Source: Opitutaceae bacterium (GTDB taxonomy: Bacteria; Verrucomicrobiota; Verrucomicrobiia; Opitutales; Opitutaceae). From it: a DNA stretch of 38,930 bases. Below are positions 16,406 through 25,165 of this stretch, piece by piece. The first letter of the stretch is position 1. Each line of letters starts with the position of its first letter. The notes beneath the pieces are model-generated. The model saw only the letters and a program-made list of their open reading frames with translations. It searched no databases and had not been told where the DNA came from. A program made the translations under genes and the position numbers. Location: NCBI GenBank assembly GCA_947474995.1, contig CANJNJ010000036.1:1-38930 (forward strand), given 5' to 3'.

Positions 16406-17128
16406 TCACGAAATAAACATGCGGGAGTCCGCGGATTCATGGCGGGCCGCGGCGATGTCGAGCCAGGGGTTGAACCAGCCGATGTCTTCGAAGGCAGTGG
16501 CTTGGGCCTCGGCGATGAGGGCCGGGGCCGCGGCCAGCGATTCCGTCAGCAGCGTTTGGCTGGCGTTCTGGCCGAGCCGCAGCAGTTTCATCGCGGCCGA
16601 AATGAGCGCGGCGAGTGTGGCGTAAGTGATGCCGGCCAGAACGGCGGGGAGGGGCGCGCCGAGGATTCGACCTTCGAGGGCCGCTGACACCGACGGAGTA
16701 AACGGCCACTGGGCCGCGGCGGCTTGGAGCAGATATTCGCGAGCGAGCGAATGTTCGCGCAGGGTTGCGACGAGTTCGGCCCGCTGGCGTCCGATATTTT
16801 CGGCCGCGACCCGCGCTTCGCGGGCGGTCTTGAGCGCGGAGGAGAGCACGCAAAGCTCACGCACGCGCGGCCAGTCGGGCGGGGCGAGCGCGCGCCACGC
16901 GTGGGCCGCGAGCGGCAACTCGACGTGACGCAGCGTGGGGAGCGCCGAACCTCGGATAAACTGCCGCAGGGTGGCGCGGTCGCGCACGACATTCTCATGG
17001 ACCAAACCCTCGAGCCCGAAAGAGTGGGCGTAGCTGCCGGTCGGATAGAATGAGTCGCCCGCCTGCAGGAGTCCGCAGAACCAGGTGACGTCGCCGGCCT
17101 CAGTGTTTATGGCTGGTGCCGAGCTCAT
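16406..17128 (-). CDS. ureF: Urease accessory protein UreF
   Basis: A 240-residue helical protein that regulates UreG within the UreD-UreF-UreG complex. It has QAGDSFYPTGSYAHSFGLEG near the N-terminus, the diagnostic UreF stretch, followed by LREHSLAREYL and the C-terminal segment with FNPWLDIAAARHE. I chose the ATG at 17128 over one 24 bases upstream because it begins nearer to the conserved core. Its start overlaps the end of ureE by 29 bases on the same strand, an unusually long overlap that supports translational coupling. The ureG gene follows after a repeat. Confidence 0.95.
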   Translation of the reverse strand: MSSAPAINTEAGDVTWFCGLLQAGDSFYPTGSYAHSFGLEGLVHENVVRDRATLRQFIRGSALPTLRHVELPLAAHAWRALAPPDWPRVRELCVLSSALKTAREARVAAENIGRQRAELVATLREHSLAREYLLQAAAAQWPFTPSVSAALEGRILGAPLPAVLAGITYATLAALISAAMKLLRLGQNASQTLLTESLAAAPALIAEAQATAFEDIGWFNPWLDIAAARHESADSRMFIS

Positions 17129-17564
17129 GCGTGGGTTGTTCGCCGCGGGCAAACCGGCCCGGGCGAAAAATCGCGGTGGTGGCCGTGAAGGGCACCTTGA
17201 GCCGCTCGAGCAATTGCCGGACGGCCGGCTCGTCGGGAGCGAGCAGGCGCGTCGCGTCGGCCGAAAGTTCGAGATGAAGATTGCCGATCGCCCAGCCGAT
17301 GCCCGCGGCGACGGAAGGCGCGACCGCCAGCGAGATTTCGATCACCGGCTCGGCGTGCTGGTAAACGACGTAGCGCTGCGCGGCCGATTGCCAGAAGGTG
17401 TCCCCGTTCTTCAGCGGCGCGGATAACTCGAAGCCAAATTCCGTTCCGTCTTCCGCGGTTCCCCGCCACAGCCGTTTCGCGAGTGTCATCCGCTCCACGC
17501 GCAAAGCGGCTTCCGGCAACCTGGCGTCGGGTTGGGCAATCGCGGTATGGATGAGTTGTGGCAT
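17100..17564 (-). CDS. ureE: Urease accessory protein UreE (nickel chaperone)
   Basis: A 154-residue metallochaperone that supplies nickel for the urease active site. The N-terminal domain (MPQLIHTAIAQPD through RLWRGTAEDGTEFGFEL) and the ferredoxin-like C-terminal domain (AIGNLHLELSADATRLLAP) fit UreE. The conserved metal-binding His of the family corresponds to the one in GNLHLE. The C-terminus ends THELGTSHKH, a short His-containing tail rather than the long His-rich tail of some homologues. It leads the accessory group; 278 bases separate it from the divergent DUF1080 gene. No promoter is convincing in that spacer. Confidence 0.92.
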   Translation of the reverse strand: MPQLIHTAIAQPDARLPEAALRVERMTLAKRLWRGTAEDGTEFGFELSAPLKNGDTFWQSAAQRYVVYQHAEPVIEISLAVAPSVAAGIGWAIGNLHLELSADATRLLAPDEPAVRQLLERLKVPFTATTAIFRPGRFARGEQPTHELGTSHKH

Positions 17565-17842
17565 CGTTGGTCTGAACTGGAGCACTTCCTTTCGGTCGCT
17601 GGAAGCAGGGATTGGTCCAATTGGAGGAGTACTTCAGTGAAAGCGATGGCGAGTATTAGGGGATGAATGAGCTGCGTCCCGGATTCTTCTCGCAGCGGCT
17701 GGGGGGGGCGTCATCCGTACCAGTGATTCCGGCGGCGTCGGTTGTTTCGCAGGCCAGCGCATGGTGTCTCCGTCGCGTATGCGTGGCCGTGTTCGTTCCC
17801 CTTTTCAGTTCATCGCAAGTCACTCAAATATCCTCCTCCCCT

Positions 17843-18595
17843 ATGACCTTACGTCGAAATGCGGCACTTCTGGCGGTCGCTTTGATTGTTGGTGGCAATT
17901 CGTGGCTTCGCGCCGACGACAATGTTCTCACGCCGGCGGAGAAGACCGCGGGTTGGGAATTGTTGTTTGATGGTCGCACCCTGGCGGGCTGGCGCGGCTA
18001 TGGGATCAAAGAGGTTCCGCCTGGTTGGGAAGTTAAGGACGGTTCGCTGCGCTCCGTGGTTGTTGGGCCCGATGCCAAACATCTGAGCGGGGCGCATCCC
18101 CAGGGCATTGATCTCATCACCATCCGGAAGTTCACCGACTTCGATCTGACTTGGGAGTGGCGCATCGGCTACGGCGGCAACAATGGGATAAAATATTTCG
18201 TCACCGAGGCGCGCCCATCCGCGCCCGGACATGAATATCAGGTCATGGATGACGTGGGCGACCCTTCCCGCCCGTGGCGGGGTGAGGTTCACCGCCTGGG
18301 TTCATTTTACGATGTGGTGCCGCCGGCGGCCGACAAGCCGATGCGGCCGGCGGGCGTGTGGAACACCTCGCGGATTGTCGTGCGCGGCAACACCGTCGAA
18401 CACTGGCTCAACGGCGTGAACGTGGTGGTTTACGAGATTGGCAGTGCAACGGTCAAAGCGGGGCTCGCTCACAGCAAATACAAGGATGAGCCCGGATTTG
18501 GTGAGAAGATTACCGGCCACATTCTCCTGGTGGCCACGACCCAGCCCGGCGGTGAGTGCTGGATCCGCAACCTGAAGATCCGGGAGTTCAAGTAA
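17843..18595 (+). CDS. Exported DUF1080 (3-keto-disaccharide hydrolase domain) protein
   Basis: A 250-residue exported protein with the concanavalin-like fold of DUF1080. The ATG at 17843 gives a signal peptide (MTLRRNAALLAVALIVGGNS). Family landmarks are GWELLFDGRTLAGWRGYG, GWEVKDGSLRSV, DFDLTWEWRIGYGGNNGIKY, GHEYQVMDD and WNTSRIVVRGNTVEHWLNG. Members of this family hydrolyse 3-keto-glycosides in systems where a sugar is first oxidised at C3. It opens a plus-strand cluster with a cytochrome c, a propeller protein, a TonB receptor and a second DUF1080 gene. The frame is open upstream to 17663, but that part does not look like family sequence. Confidence 0.9.
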   Translation: MTLRRNAALLAVALIVGGNSWLRADDNVLTPAEKTAGWELLFDGRTLAGWRGYGIKEVPPGWEVKDGSLRSVVVGPDAKHLSGAHPQGIDLITIRKFTDFDLTWEWRIGYGGNNGIKYFVTEARPSAPGHEYQVMDDVGDPSRPWRGEVHRLGSFYDVVPPAADKPMRPAGVWNTSRIVVRGNTVEHWLNGVNVVVYEIGSATVKAGLAHSKYKDEPGFGEKITGHILLVATTQPGGECWIRNLKIREFK

Positions 18596-18646
18596 GCCAC
18601 CGGGGTGAAGGTTCACCCGCCTGCGTCAATCCTCCTCCTCGCCTCG

Positions 18647-19720
18647 ATGCCCCCCCGCCTTTTTGCTTTTGTTCTGTGCGTCGTCTCCTGCGCGGGCCGT
18701 GCCGCGCCGACCGGTATGATCACGTACGACACGCGGCCGCACGGCACCGTGGCCGCGCCGCTCATTTTGCGGACTTATCTCCCGGACCCCGGGCTCGGCG
18801 ACGTGGTGATGTCCCACCATGGGAAGGGCTCGAAGACCTCGGAATACAGCCCGGAAATCGGCGCCGACGTGGCCGGGGAAGTAATTCCGCTCGCGGGTGT
18901 GCCGGCGGCGATTGCCGTCAACCACGGGCCCGAACTTTCGTATGTGTTCGACACGACCGAGGGGCGGCTCCTCTACGCGTGGCGGGGCGGTTTCCTCGAC
19001 ATGTACCCGTATTGGGGCGTGAAAGAAATGGGGACGCGCCTGTATGACTATGTTCCCAAGTTGGTCGGGACTCTTTTTTATAAAGCGGCCGGCAAGCATC
19101 CGATCGAGATTGATGGCCGCAGTGTTTCGGAGGACGGAGCGCCTCGGTTTGTCGGCTACGACCTCGTGGACTCGCAGCCCACGTTCACCGTGCGCCACGG
19201 CTCGCATCTGGTGCACACGACGGTGCGGCCGGTCACCGGGCAGAACGCCTTTCGCGTGGAATTCAAAGTGGAACCGGCCGGCGCCGTCGCCTACCGCGCC
19301 GAGTCTTCCGGGCTCGACGTTAAAACGGTCTCGAAGGGCAACGGCACGCTCGTGTTGACCATCGCGGGTCCTTCGCTCGGGGCCTTCGAAGGCTACTCGC
19401 GCAAGGTGACGATCAAGGAGGCGAGCGCGGCGGCGGGTGAGCAGTTCTACCGCAATTACGGTTGTGCGGTCTGTCATTCGACCGACGGCTCAATGGGTCA
19501 CGGTCCTTCTTGGCTCAATCTCGCGGGACACGAGCGCACCCTGCTCGACGGTTCGAAGGTCATGGCGGACGACGCCTACCTGCTCGAGTCGATGAAGAAT
19601 CCGAATGCGAAAATTCTCCAGGGCTTCGCCCCCAATTTCATGCCGCCTTACAGCCAGCTCGGCGACCTGGAGTACCAGTCGCTGATTCTCTACATCAAGT
19701 CGCTTCGTCCCGGACGGTGA
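18647..19720 (+). CDS. Exported protein with C-terminal cytochrome c domain
   Basis: A 357-residue exported protein. The ATG at 18647 begins a signal peptide (MPPRLFAFVLCVVSCAGRAA); a GTG at 18605 is an alternative. Residues of about 25-250 form a non-heme beta-rich domain containing VVMSHHGKGSKTSEYSPEIG, IAVNHGPELSYVFDTTEGR and LLYAWRGGFLDMYPYWG, a type seen in planctomycetal and verrucomicrobial cytochromes linked to propeller proteins. The C-terminal heme domain has one CAVCH (273-277), with Met332 in NFMPPY a likely axial ligand. It probably passes electrons from a periplasmic oxidation. It starts 51 bases after the DUF1080 stop, and a GTG of the next gene overlaps its stop codon. Confidence 0.85.
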   Translation: MPPRLFAFVLCVVSCAGRAAPTGMITYDTRPHGTVAAPLILRTYLPDPGLGDVVMSHHGKGSKTSEYSPEIGADVAGEVIPLAGVPAAIAVNHGPELSYVFDTTEGRLLYAWRGGFLDMYPYWGVKEMGTRLYDYVPKLVGTLFYKAAGKHPIEIDGRSVSEDGAPRFVGYDLVDSQPTFTVRHGSHLVHTTVRPVTGQNAFRVEFKVEPAGAVAYRAESSGLDVKTVSKGNGTLVLTIAGPSLGAFEGYSRKVTIKEASAAAGEQFYRNYGCAVCHSTDGSMGHGPSWLNLAGHERTLLDGSKVMADDAYLLESMKNPNAKILQGFAPNFMPPYSQLGDLEYQSLILYIKSLRPGR

Positions 19721-19764
19721 CGCCGCCGCGACCGCTCCTGCGTCCCAAGCCACCCCTCTGCTCC

Positions 19765-21276
19765 GTGCATCCTCGAATCTTATTCTGCGCCGCTTCGCTG
19801 GTCACTCTCCTCGCTGGAATGCTGCCGGCCGCCCCGATGGCGGATAGCTACGTGGTCGAGGATATCCCCTTTCCGGCCGACGTGGCGGCCGAAGTCGGCG
19901 GGATTGGCTTCGATGCGAACGGGTTGATTTATGTGGGCCTGCGGCGGGGCGATGTGCTCACGGCCATGCCGACCGCCGACCCGGCGAAATTTGACTGGAA
20001 GGTTTTCGCGACCGGTTTTGACAATACGGGTGGGGTGATCGTGACGGCCCCCGGTCGAATCGTGGTGGCGCAGATGCCTGAACTGACAGAAGCCACGGAC
20101 ACCAACGGTGACGGCCGAGCCGACCGTTACCGCACGCTCAGCGACGCCTGGGGCCTTTCGGGCAACTACCACGAGACCACGGCGCTGACGACGGATGGCC
20201 ACGGCGGCTACTTCGTTGCGCTCGGCACGGCCTCGCATCGTTCGCCCACGTTTGTTTATACGCGGGGTGAATACTCGGCCATCGGTCGCCGGGGGCGCAA
20301 TTTCTCGGCCCTCAAGTACCGGGGCTGGACCATGCACGTCAAGGCGGACGGCACCACGGAACCGTACTCCTCGGGCTTCCGCGTGCCCAACGGGATATTG
20401 TACGATGACGAGGGCAATCTCTGGTCGAGCGATAATCAGGGCGACTGGAAAGCGACGACGCCGCTCTATCTTTTGCAGCAGGGAAATTTTTACGGTCACC
20501 CGAGTAGCCTGGTCTGGGATTCGAAATGGCCGGCGGAAAAGGATCCTCTCGCCACGTTTCGCGCGGACCTTGCCGCTTACAACAAGATGCGCACCTATGC
20601 GTCGGTCGAGGTGCCGTACCTGGAACTCCTTCGCTCCGGCTCCCAGCCGATCCAGATTCCCCGTAACGGCGCCTTCGGCCCGTTCGGGGGGCAGATCCTT
20701 CTGGCCGATGCCGCCAGCAAGCACATCGCCCGAATCATGCCGGAGAAAGTCGACGGCGAGTATCAGGGCGGGGTCACCCTTTTCATCAACGAGCAGGGAT
20801 TGCGCGTGAGCAACAACCGCCTGGCGTTTTCCCCCGACGGCCGGAGCCTTTACGTGGGGCAGACCTCGCGCGGCTGGGGTGCGACGAGGGGAACGGATAC
20901 CGAGGGGATGCAGCGCATCTCCTGGCATGGAACGGTGCCGTTCACCATTGAGAAGATGAACATCACTCCCCGTGGTTTTCGACTGACCTTTACCGGGCCG
21001 GTCAATGCGGCCGCCGCGCAGGCCTCCGGCTACGCCGTCAATTCCTACACCTATCAATCCCGCTGGGTCTACGGCGGCGATCCCGAGAATGCGCGTGACC
21101 ATGCCGTGGCTGAGGTCAAGAGCATCGATCCGCGGACCGTGGAAGTGGTGATCGATTCCTTTCTGCCGGGTCGGGTCTACCATCTACGCTTGGCGGCGGC
21201 GGTCACGAGCGCGACCCGCGAGGCGCTGTCCCACCCGGATTACTATTACACCGCCAATCGGATTCCCAAAGACTGA
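19765..21276 (+). CDS. Exported six-bladed beta-propeller protein, dehydrogenase-like
   Basis: A protein of about 503 residues with a signal peptide (h-region LFCAASLVTLLAGMLPAAP). No ATG fits; the GTG at 19765 is chosen, and a GTG at 19717 overlapping the upstream stop (GTGA) would add 16 residues. The body resembles the soluble glucose/sorbosone dehydrogenase-like propellers of this phylum: EVGGIGFDANGLIYVGLRRG, DTNGDGRADRYRTLSDAWGL (a calcium-binding DxNxDGxxD loop), then SGFRVPNGILYDDEGNLW and FSPDGRSLYVGQTSRGWG. The C-terminal 100 residues form an Ig-like segment. Coupled to a cytochrome c gene, it is a candidate periplasmic sugar oxidoreductase, though no cofactor site could be verified. 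Confidence 0.82.
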   Translation: MHPRILFCAASLVTLLAGMLPAAPMADSYVVEDIPFPADVAAEVGGIGFDANGLIYVGLRRGDVLTAMPTADPAKFDWKVFATGFDNTGGVIVTAPGRIVVAQMPELTEATDTNGDGRADRYRTLSDAWGLSGNYHETTALTTDGHGGYFVALGTASHRSPTFVYTRGEYSAIGRRGRNFSALKYRGWTMHVKADGTTEPYSSGFRVPNGILYDDEGNLWSSDNQGDWKATTPLYLLQQGNFYGHPSSLVWDSKWPAEKDPLATFRADLAAYNKMRTYASVEVPYLELLRSGSQPIQIPRNGAFGPFGGQILLADAASKHIARIMPEKVDGEYQGGVTLFINEQGLRVSNNRLAFSPDGRSLYVGQTSRGWGATRGTDTEGMQRISWHGTVPFTIEKMNITPRGFRLTFTGPVNAAAAQASGYAVNSYTYQSRWVYGGDPENARDHAVAEVKSIDPRTVEVVIDSFLPGRVYHLRLAAAVTSATREALSHPDYYYTANRIPKD

Positions 21277-21366
21277 TCGGCCGTCGCCGATCTGGGAGCC
21301 CGAGGCGAGCGATCGAATGTCCAAGTATACAATCAGAATAAGCCCAATCAAAACCCACTTACTATC

Positions 21367-23700
21367 ATGATGAGTTCTCGTATTACCTTTAGCGCAGATG
21401 GGCATGGCGCGCGTTCACGGCGCGCGCTGACTCTTGCGCTCTGCCTTGTCAGCTGCGCCTTGGTGCCGGCTTATGCGCAAACGCCGGCTGCGTCGCCGGC
21501 CAAAGGCGCGGGCGACGTCGTCGCGCTCCCGGCGTTCCAAGTGGCGTCGTCGACGGACGACAGTTTCATCGGCAAGGAGGCCATGAGCACGACGCGCACG
21601 GGTGTGGCTATCGCTGACCTCGCGCAGTCCGTCGTCGTCGTGAACAAGGAATTTCTCAACGACCTGCGTCCGGAATATATCGCCGACATCATGAAATATG
21701 TCGGTGGCGGACAGACGGGAACCCTGACTTGGACCGGTTCAACGCGCTACATGATGCGCGGCTACACCACCGAGGGCGACTTCACGGACGGTTTCAGGAT
21801 GCCGTCAGGAAATACGAATTTCAATTTCGTCGACCACGTCGAAATCATCAAGGGACCCTCGGCCATCTTCGTTACCAACTCGGCCAACACGGTGGGCGGC
21901 ATGGTCAACAAAATCGCCAAGGCGCCGACTTCCTACAAGGTCGGCACGCTGACCGTGGAAGCGGCGATGTTTGACCGGGGCGGGGCGGACCTTGATATCG
22001 GCGGCCCGATTACGGCCGACAAAAAGTTCCAATATCGGCTGCTCCTGAGCGACGTTGATTTCAAGCGCTACTATGACGCCGGTTACGACAAGCGGTGGTC
22101 GATCAGTCCGATGTTCGCTTATGATTTCGGCCCGGATAGCCGGGTGTGGGTCAAGATGGAGAAGTTCGACCACGACTACTCCGCCTACAACGGCATCGCG
22201 ATCGATGGTCGGACCAACAAACTGGCCGCAGTATCGAACAAGAATAACTTGAATGAGGACGCGCCACTGAACTGGCGCAAAGACGCGTTCGAACGAATTT
22301 GGGGCCAGTTCACCACCCGACCGTCGGACTTCCTGGCCGTCCGCATTGCCGCTCTCGCTTACACGGCACCTTCGTCCCGGATTGAGTCCATTGCGTCGCC
22401 GGTTGGCGCAACCAATCCGACGCTGCAAGCGAACGGTAATTGGATTTTCACTCCCTACGCCCAGTATACCATTCCCCCCAATTATGTCGCGGGTCAGTTG
22501 ATCCCTCGCATCACCCAGGCCGACAAAGTGTTTCGGCCGGGTCGCGAAGTGCAGAACGATTATATCTTCAGCTTCAACACCGGGCCAGTGAGCCACAAGC
22601 TGCTCATCGGCGGCGTTGCCCGGCAGGACATCCAGACCAACCATAGCTATTCCAGCGGCGGCACGAGCACGGCCACCAGCAGTTCGATCGACCCGTTCAA
22701 CCCGAAATTTCCTGGTACGGTCACGGTGAATCTCAACCAACCGCCCGTCAATTTTCAGGAACAGGATAGCGTCTTCTTCAAGGGGTTCATCCTCGATACC
22801 CTGAGCTTCATGAAGGATCGCGCGATCTTCACCTTCGGCGTGTCGCGCAATCGGTTTTCCCAGTCGTCGACGTCGCAGGACTACAACCAACGGACGGGAG
22901 TCTACGCGACGCCCGTGAATGTACCGGCGACCATTCTGAACAAGAGCCTCACGCAGTACAGCATTCTCCTCAAGCCACTGCCCAATGTCTCGGTGTTTTA
23001 CGGGTACAACGTGAATTTCGCCGCGAACCCCATTCAGTTTGGGCAATTTTTGCCGCCGCAGGAAGGCAAGCAATCGGAGTTTGGTTTTAAGTCCAATTGG
23101 CTGGGCGGTCGGCTCAACATTGCGGCCAATTACTTCGACATCCAGCAACTCAACAACAACGTGCAGCCCTTTCCGCAGACGGTGCCGCCGAGTTTCCTGC
23201 TCATCAACGGCGTCCTCTCGAAGGGCGTGGATGGGGACATCTCCTTTGCCGTGAACGATAACCTGCTTTTCATCGCTTCCTTTGCGGTGTTCGACGCGTC
23301 GGCTGCCTTGCGCTCACCGTGGAGCGTCACCCCGATGCCGTCTGATGGGCAGAAGCACGCCACTTTGCCGGTCAACAATGTCTCCGAAAAGAATTTCTCC
23401 CTGTGGGGCCGCTACAAGTTCACCACTGGGCCGGTCAAGGGACTCTCGATTGGCGTCGGCCTGAACACGTTGTCGAAGCGCGCGATCACCGACAACGCGA
23501 ACCAGATTCTTTACGGTTACGTTCCGGGCTACGGCTTGGTCGACGCGAATTTCAACTACGAGACCAAGCGCTTCAAGTACCAGCTGCGGATCGATAATCT
23601 CCTGAACAAGAAGGATTATTTCCATGCGGTCCGCAGCAATCAGGTCATGCTGCCCGGCTTCCCGACCAACGTTGGCGGGGCCATCATTTACAAGTTCTAG
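21367..23700 (+). CDS. TonB-dependent receptor of the siderophore-receptor type
   Basis: A 777-residue outer-membrane receptor. Two adjacent ATGs (21367, 21370) are possible starts; a signal peptide leads to an AYAQ cleavage site near residue 38. The plug starts at GKEAMSTTRTGVAIADLAQS and contains YIADIMKYVGG, YMMRGYTTEGDFTDGFRMPS and HVEIIKGPSAIFV, features shared with FhuE/FcuA-like receptors. The barrel ends with GGAIIYKF. In Opitutaceae such receptors also sit in saccharide clusters, and here it lies between the propeller gene and the second DUF1080 gene, so a sugar-related substrate is as likely as a siderophore. It is followed 27 bases later by DUF1080, probably one operon. Confidence 0.93.
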   Translation: MMSSRITFSADGHGARSRRALTLALCLVSCALVPAYAQTPAASPAKGAGDVVALPAFQVASSTDDSFIGKEAMSTTRTGVAIADLAQSVVVVNKEFLNDLRPEYIADIMKYVGGGQTGTLTWTGSTRYMMRGYTTEGDFTDGFRMPSGNTNFNFVDHVEIIKGPSAIFVTNSANTVGGMVNKIAKAPTSYKVGTLTVEAAMFDRGGADLDIGGPITADKKFQYRLLLSDVDFKRYYDAGYDKRWSISPMFAYDFGPDSRVWVKMEKFDHDYSAYNGIAIDGRTNKLAAVSNKNNLNEDAPLNWRKDAFERIWGQFTTRPSDFLAVRIAALAYTAPSSRIESIASPVGATNPTLQANGNWIFTPYAQYTIPPNYVAGQLIPRITQADKVFRPGREVQNDYIFSFNTGPVSHKLLIGGVARQDIQTNHSYSSGGTSTATSSSIDPFNPKFPGTVTVNLNQPPVNFQEQDSVFFKGFILDTLSFMKDRAIFTFGVSRNRFSQSSTSQDYNQRTGVYATPVNVPATILNKSLTQYSILLKPLPNVSVFYGYNVNFAANPIQFGQFLPPQEGKQSEFGFKSNWLGGRLNIAANYFDIQQLNNNVQPFPQTVPPSFLLINGVLSKGVDGDISFAVNDNLLFIASFAVFDASAALRSPWSVTPMPSDGQKHATLPVNNVSEKNFSLWGRYKFTTGPVKGLSIGVGLNTLSKRAITDNANQILYGYVPGYGLVDANFNYETKRFKYQLRIDNLLNKKDYFHAVRSNQVMLPGFPTNVGGAIIYKF

Positions 23701-23727
23701 TCGAATTCGAAACCAAATTTGCTCCCC

Positions 23728-24366
23728 ATGAATTCACGCCTTCTGTCCGTGTCTCGTTTCGCCCTGTTCGCCGCGATCGTTGCGGTCGGCTCCTTCGCCT
23801 CCTCGGCCATGGCCGAGGAGCCAAAGTTCGTCCCGCTGTTCAACGGCAAGGATTTCACCGGCTGGAAGCTGCCCGAGCCCAACTTGAACTGGAGCGTCCG
23901 GGAAGGAGTCCTGGTCGGCAACAGCGAGGAAAAGCTGCGCGGCAGCAATCTCTGGACCGTAAAAAGCTACGGTAACTTCATCCTCGATATCGACGTGAAG
24001 TGCGAGGGCCCGGAAATCGACACCGGCGTGGACCTGCGCACCCCGAGTTTCCAGCTGCAGATGGGCGTGTCGCGCAGCCTGAAGCGGGACATGACCGGTT
24101 CCTGGCTGACCGACGGCAAGGGTGACCCGACCCGTTATCCCGAGTCCGGCCGCGCGAACGACTGGGAGAAATACTTCAAGGCGGGCGATTGGAATACCTT
24201 CCGGATCGAGGCACGCGGCAACACGTTCACAGCGTGGCTCAATGGCCACAAGATTTCCCAATACACGAGTGACCGCTATGCCCAGCCGGGCCCGATCGGC
24301 CTGCAGTTTCACGACACGCTCAAGATGAAGCTGGGCTTCCGGAACATCCGAATCGCGGAGCTGTGA
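23728..24366 (+). CDS. Exported DUF1080 protein (second copy)
   Basis: A 212-residue exported DUF1080 protein. The ATG at 23728 begins a signal peptide (MNSRLLSVSRFALFAAIVAV) ending at AMAEE. The domain begins at FVPLFNGKDFTGWKLPEP and continues with NLNWSVREGVLVGN, FILDIDVKCEGPEIDTGVDL, QLQMGVSRSLKRD, WNTFRIEARGNTFTAWLNGH and GLQFHDTLKMKLGFRNIRI. It is shorter than the copy at 17843 and differs in the central substrate-facing strand, so the two probably have different specificities. It ends the plus-strand cluster and is followed by a GC-rich hairpin. Confidence 0.92.
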   Translation: MNSRLLSVSRFALFAAIVAVGSFASSAMAEEPKFVPLFNGKDFTGWKLPEPNLNWSVREGVLVGNSEEKLRGSNLWTVKSYGNFILDIDVKCEGPEIDTGVDLRTPSFQLQMGVSRSLKRDMTGSWLTDGKGDPTRYPESGRANDWEKYFKAGDWNTFRIEARGNTFTAWLNGHKISQYTSDRYAQPGPIGLQFHDTLKMKLGFRNIRIAEL

Positions 24367-24373
24367 GGTGAGG

Positions 24374-24398
24374 GCGGACCGCCAGGCGGTCCGCTGTT
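24374..24398 (+). terminator. Candidate terminator after the DUF1080/TonB cluster
   Basis: GCGGACCGCC (24374-24383) and GGCGGTCCGC (24385-24394) form a near-continuous palindrome starting 8 bases after the stop codon. Only TGTTCT follows, so the U-tract is weak; it may instead be a simple 3' stabilising hairpin. Confidence 0.55.
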
Positions 24399-24466
24399 CT
24401 GCCCAGTGAGGCCCCAGGACGGAAATGGGGCTTCAACGGTTCAACTTTCCGCCGTTTCTTCGCCGC

Positions 24467-25129
24467 ATGTTCATTGGACACTATGCGGTGGCCTTGGCCG
24501 CCAAACGAGTGGCGCCGACGGCGTCTTTGGGCCTGCTCTTTGCGGCGGCGCAGCTGCCGGATCTGGTCTGGCCGGTCTGCGTGCTACTGGGCTGGGAGCA
24601 CGTTGGGATTGTCCCGGGAATCACGGCCTTCAACCCGCTGGAGTTCTCTTCTTATCCGTGGTCGCACAGCCTGCTCATGGTCGCGGCCTAGGGCACCGGG
24701 GCGGGCCTGGTTTATTTTCTCTGGGCGCGCGATCGCGCCGGGGCCGTGATGGTGGGTCTTCTGGCGGTGAGTCACTGGGTGCTCGATTGGGTGACGCACC
24801 GACCGGATTTGCCGCTCTGGCCGGGTGGAGCGGGGCGTTTTGGATTGGGACTCTGGAATTCAGTCGCCGGCCCGCTGGTGATTGAAAGCGGAATGTTTAT
24901 TGCCGGCATCGTGGTTTACTTTCGCTGCACGCAGCCGAGGGACCGGACGGGGCGTTACGCGATGGGGTCATTGCTGGCGGTACTGACTTTCTTCTACCTC
25001 GCCGACCGTTTCGGCCGGCCGCCGCCGAGCGAACAAGCGTTAGGTTGGTTCGCGCTCGTGGGCGGCTGGCTGCCGGTGGCGTGGTCGGACTGGGCCGACC
25101 GGCACCGGGTCACGGTTTCGGTGCGCTGA
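24467..25129 (+). pseudogene. Membrane protein gene interrupted by one in-frame TAG
   Basis: A 220-codon reading frame starting MFIGHYAVALAAKRVAP, broken only by TAG at 24689-24691, between SLLMVAA and GTGAGLVYFLWARDRAG. Both halves are in the same frame and read as one multi-helix membrane protein. The His and Asp pattern (FIGHY, QLPDLVW, YPWSHS, HWVLDWVTHRPDLP) resembles YdjM-like membrane-bound metal-dependent hydrolases. A Trp codon (TGG) at the TAG would fit, as relatives have a Trp-Gly here. The break could be a recent nonsense mutation, a sequencing error or, less likely, readthrough. If translation stops, the first product is a 74-residue fragment (24467-24691). The upstream ATG at 24425 is in frame but outside the conserved start. 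Confidence 0.78.
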
Positions 25130-25165
25130 AAACTAACCGCGGCTTTCTTTGCCGCCAACTACCGG

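Noticed and set aside
21277-21366. Riboswitch or clear promoter ahead of the siderophore-type TonB receptor
   Set aside because: The TATACAAT near 21326 looks like a -10 but has no acceptable -35, and no known riboswitch consensus was found in the 90-base spacer.
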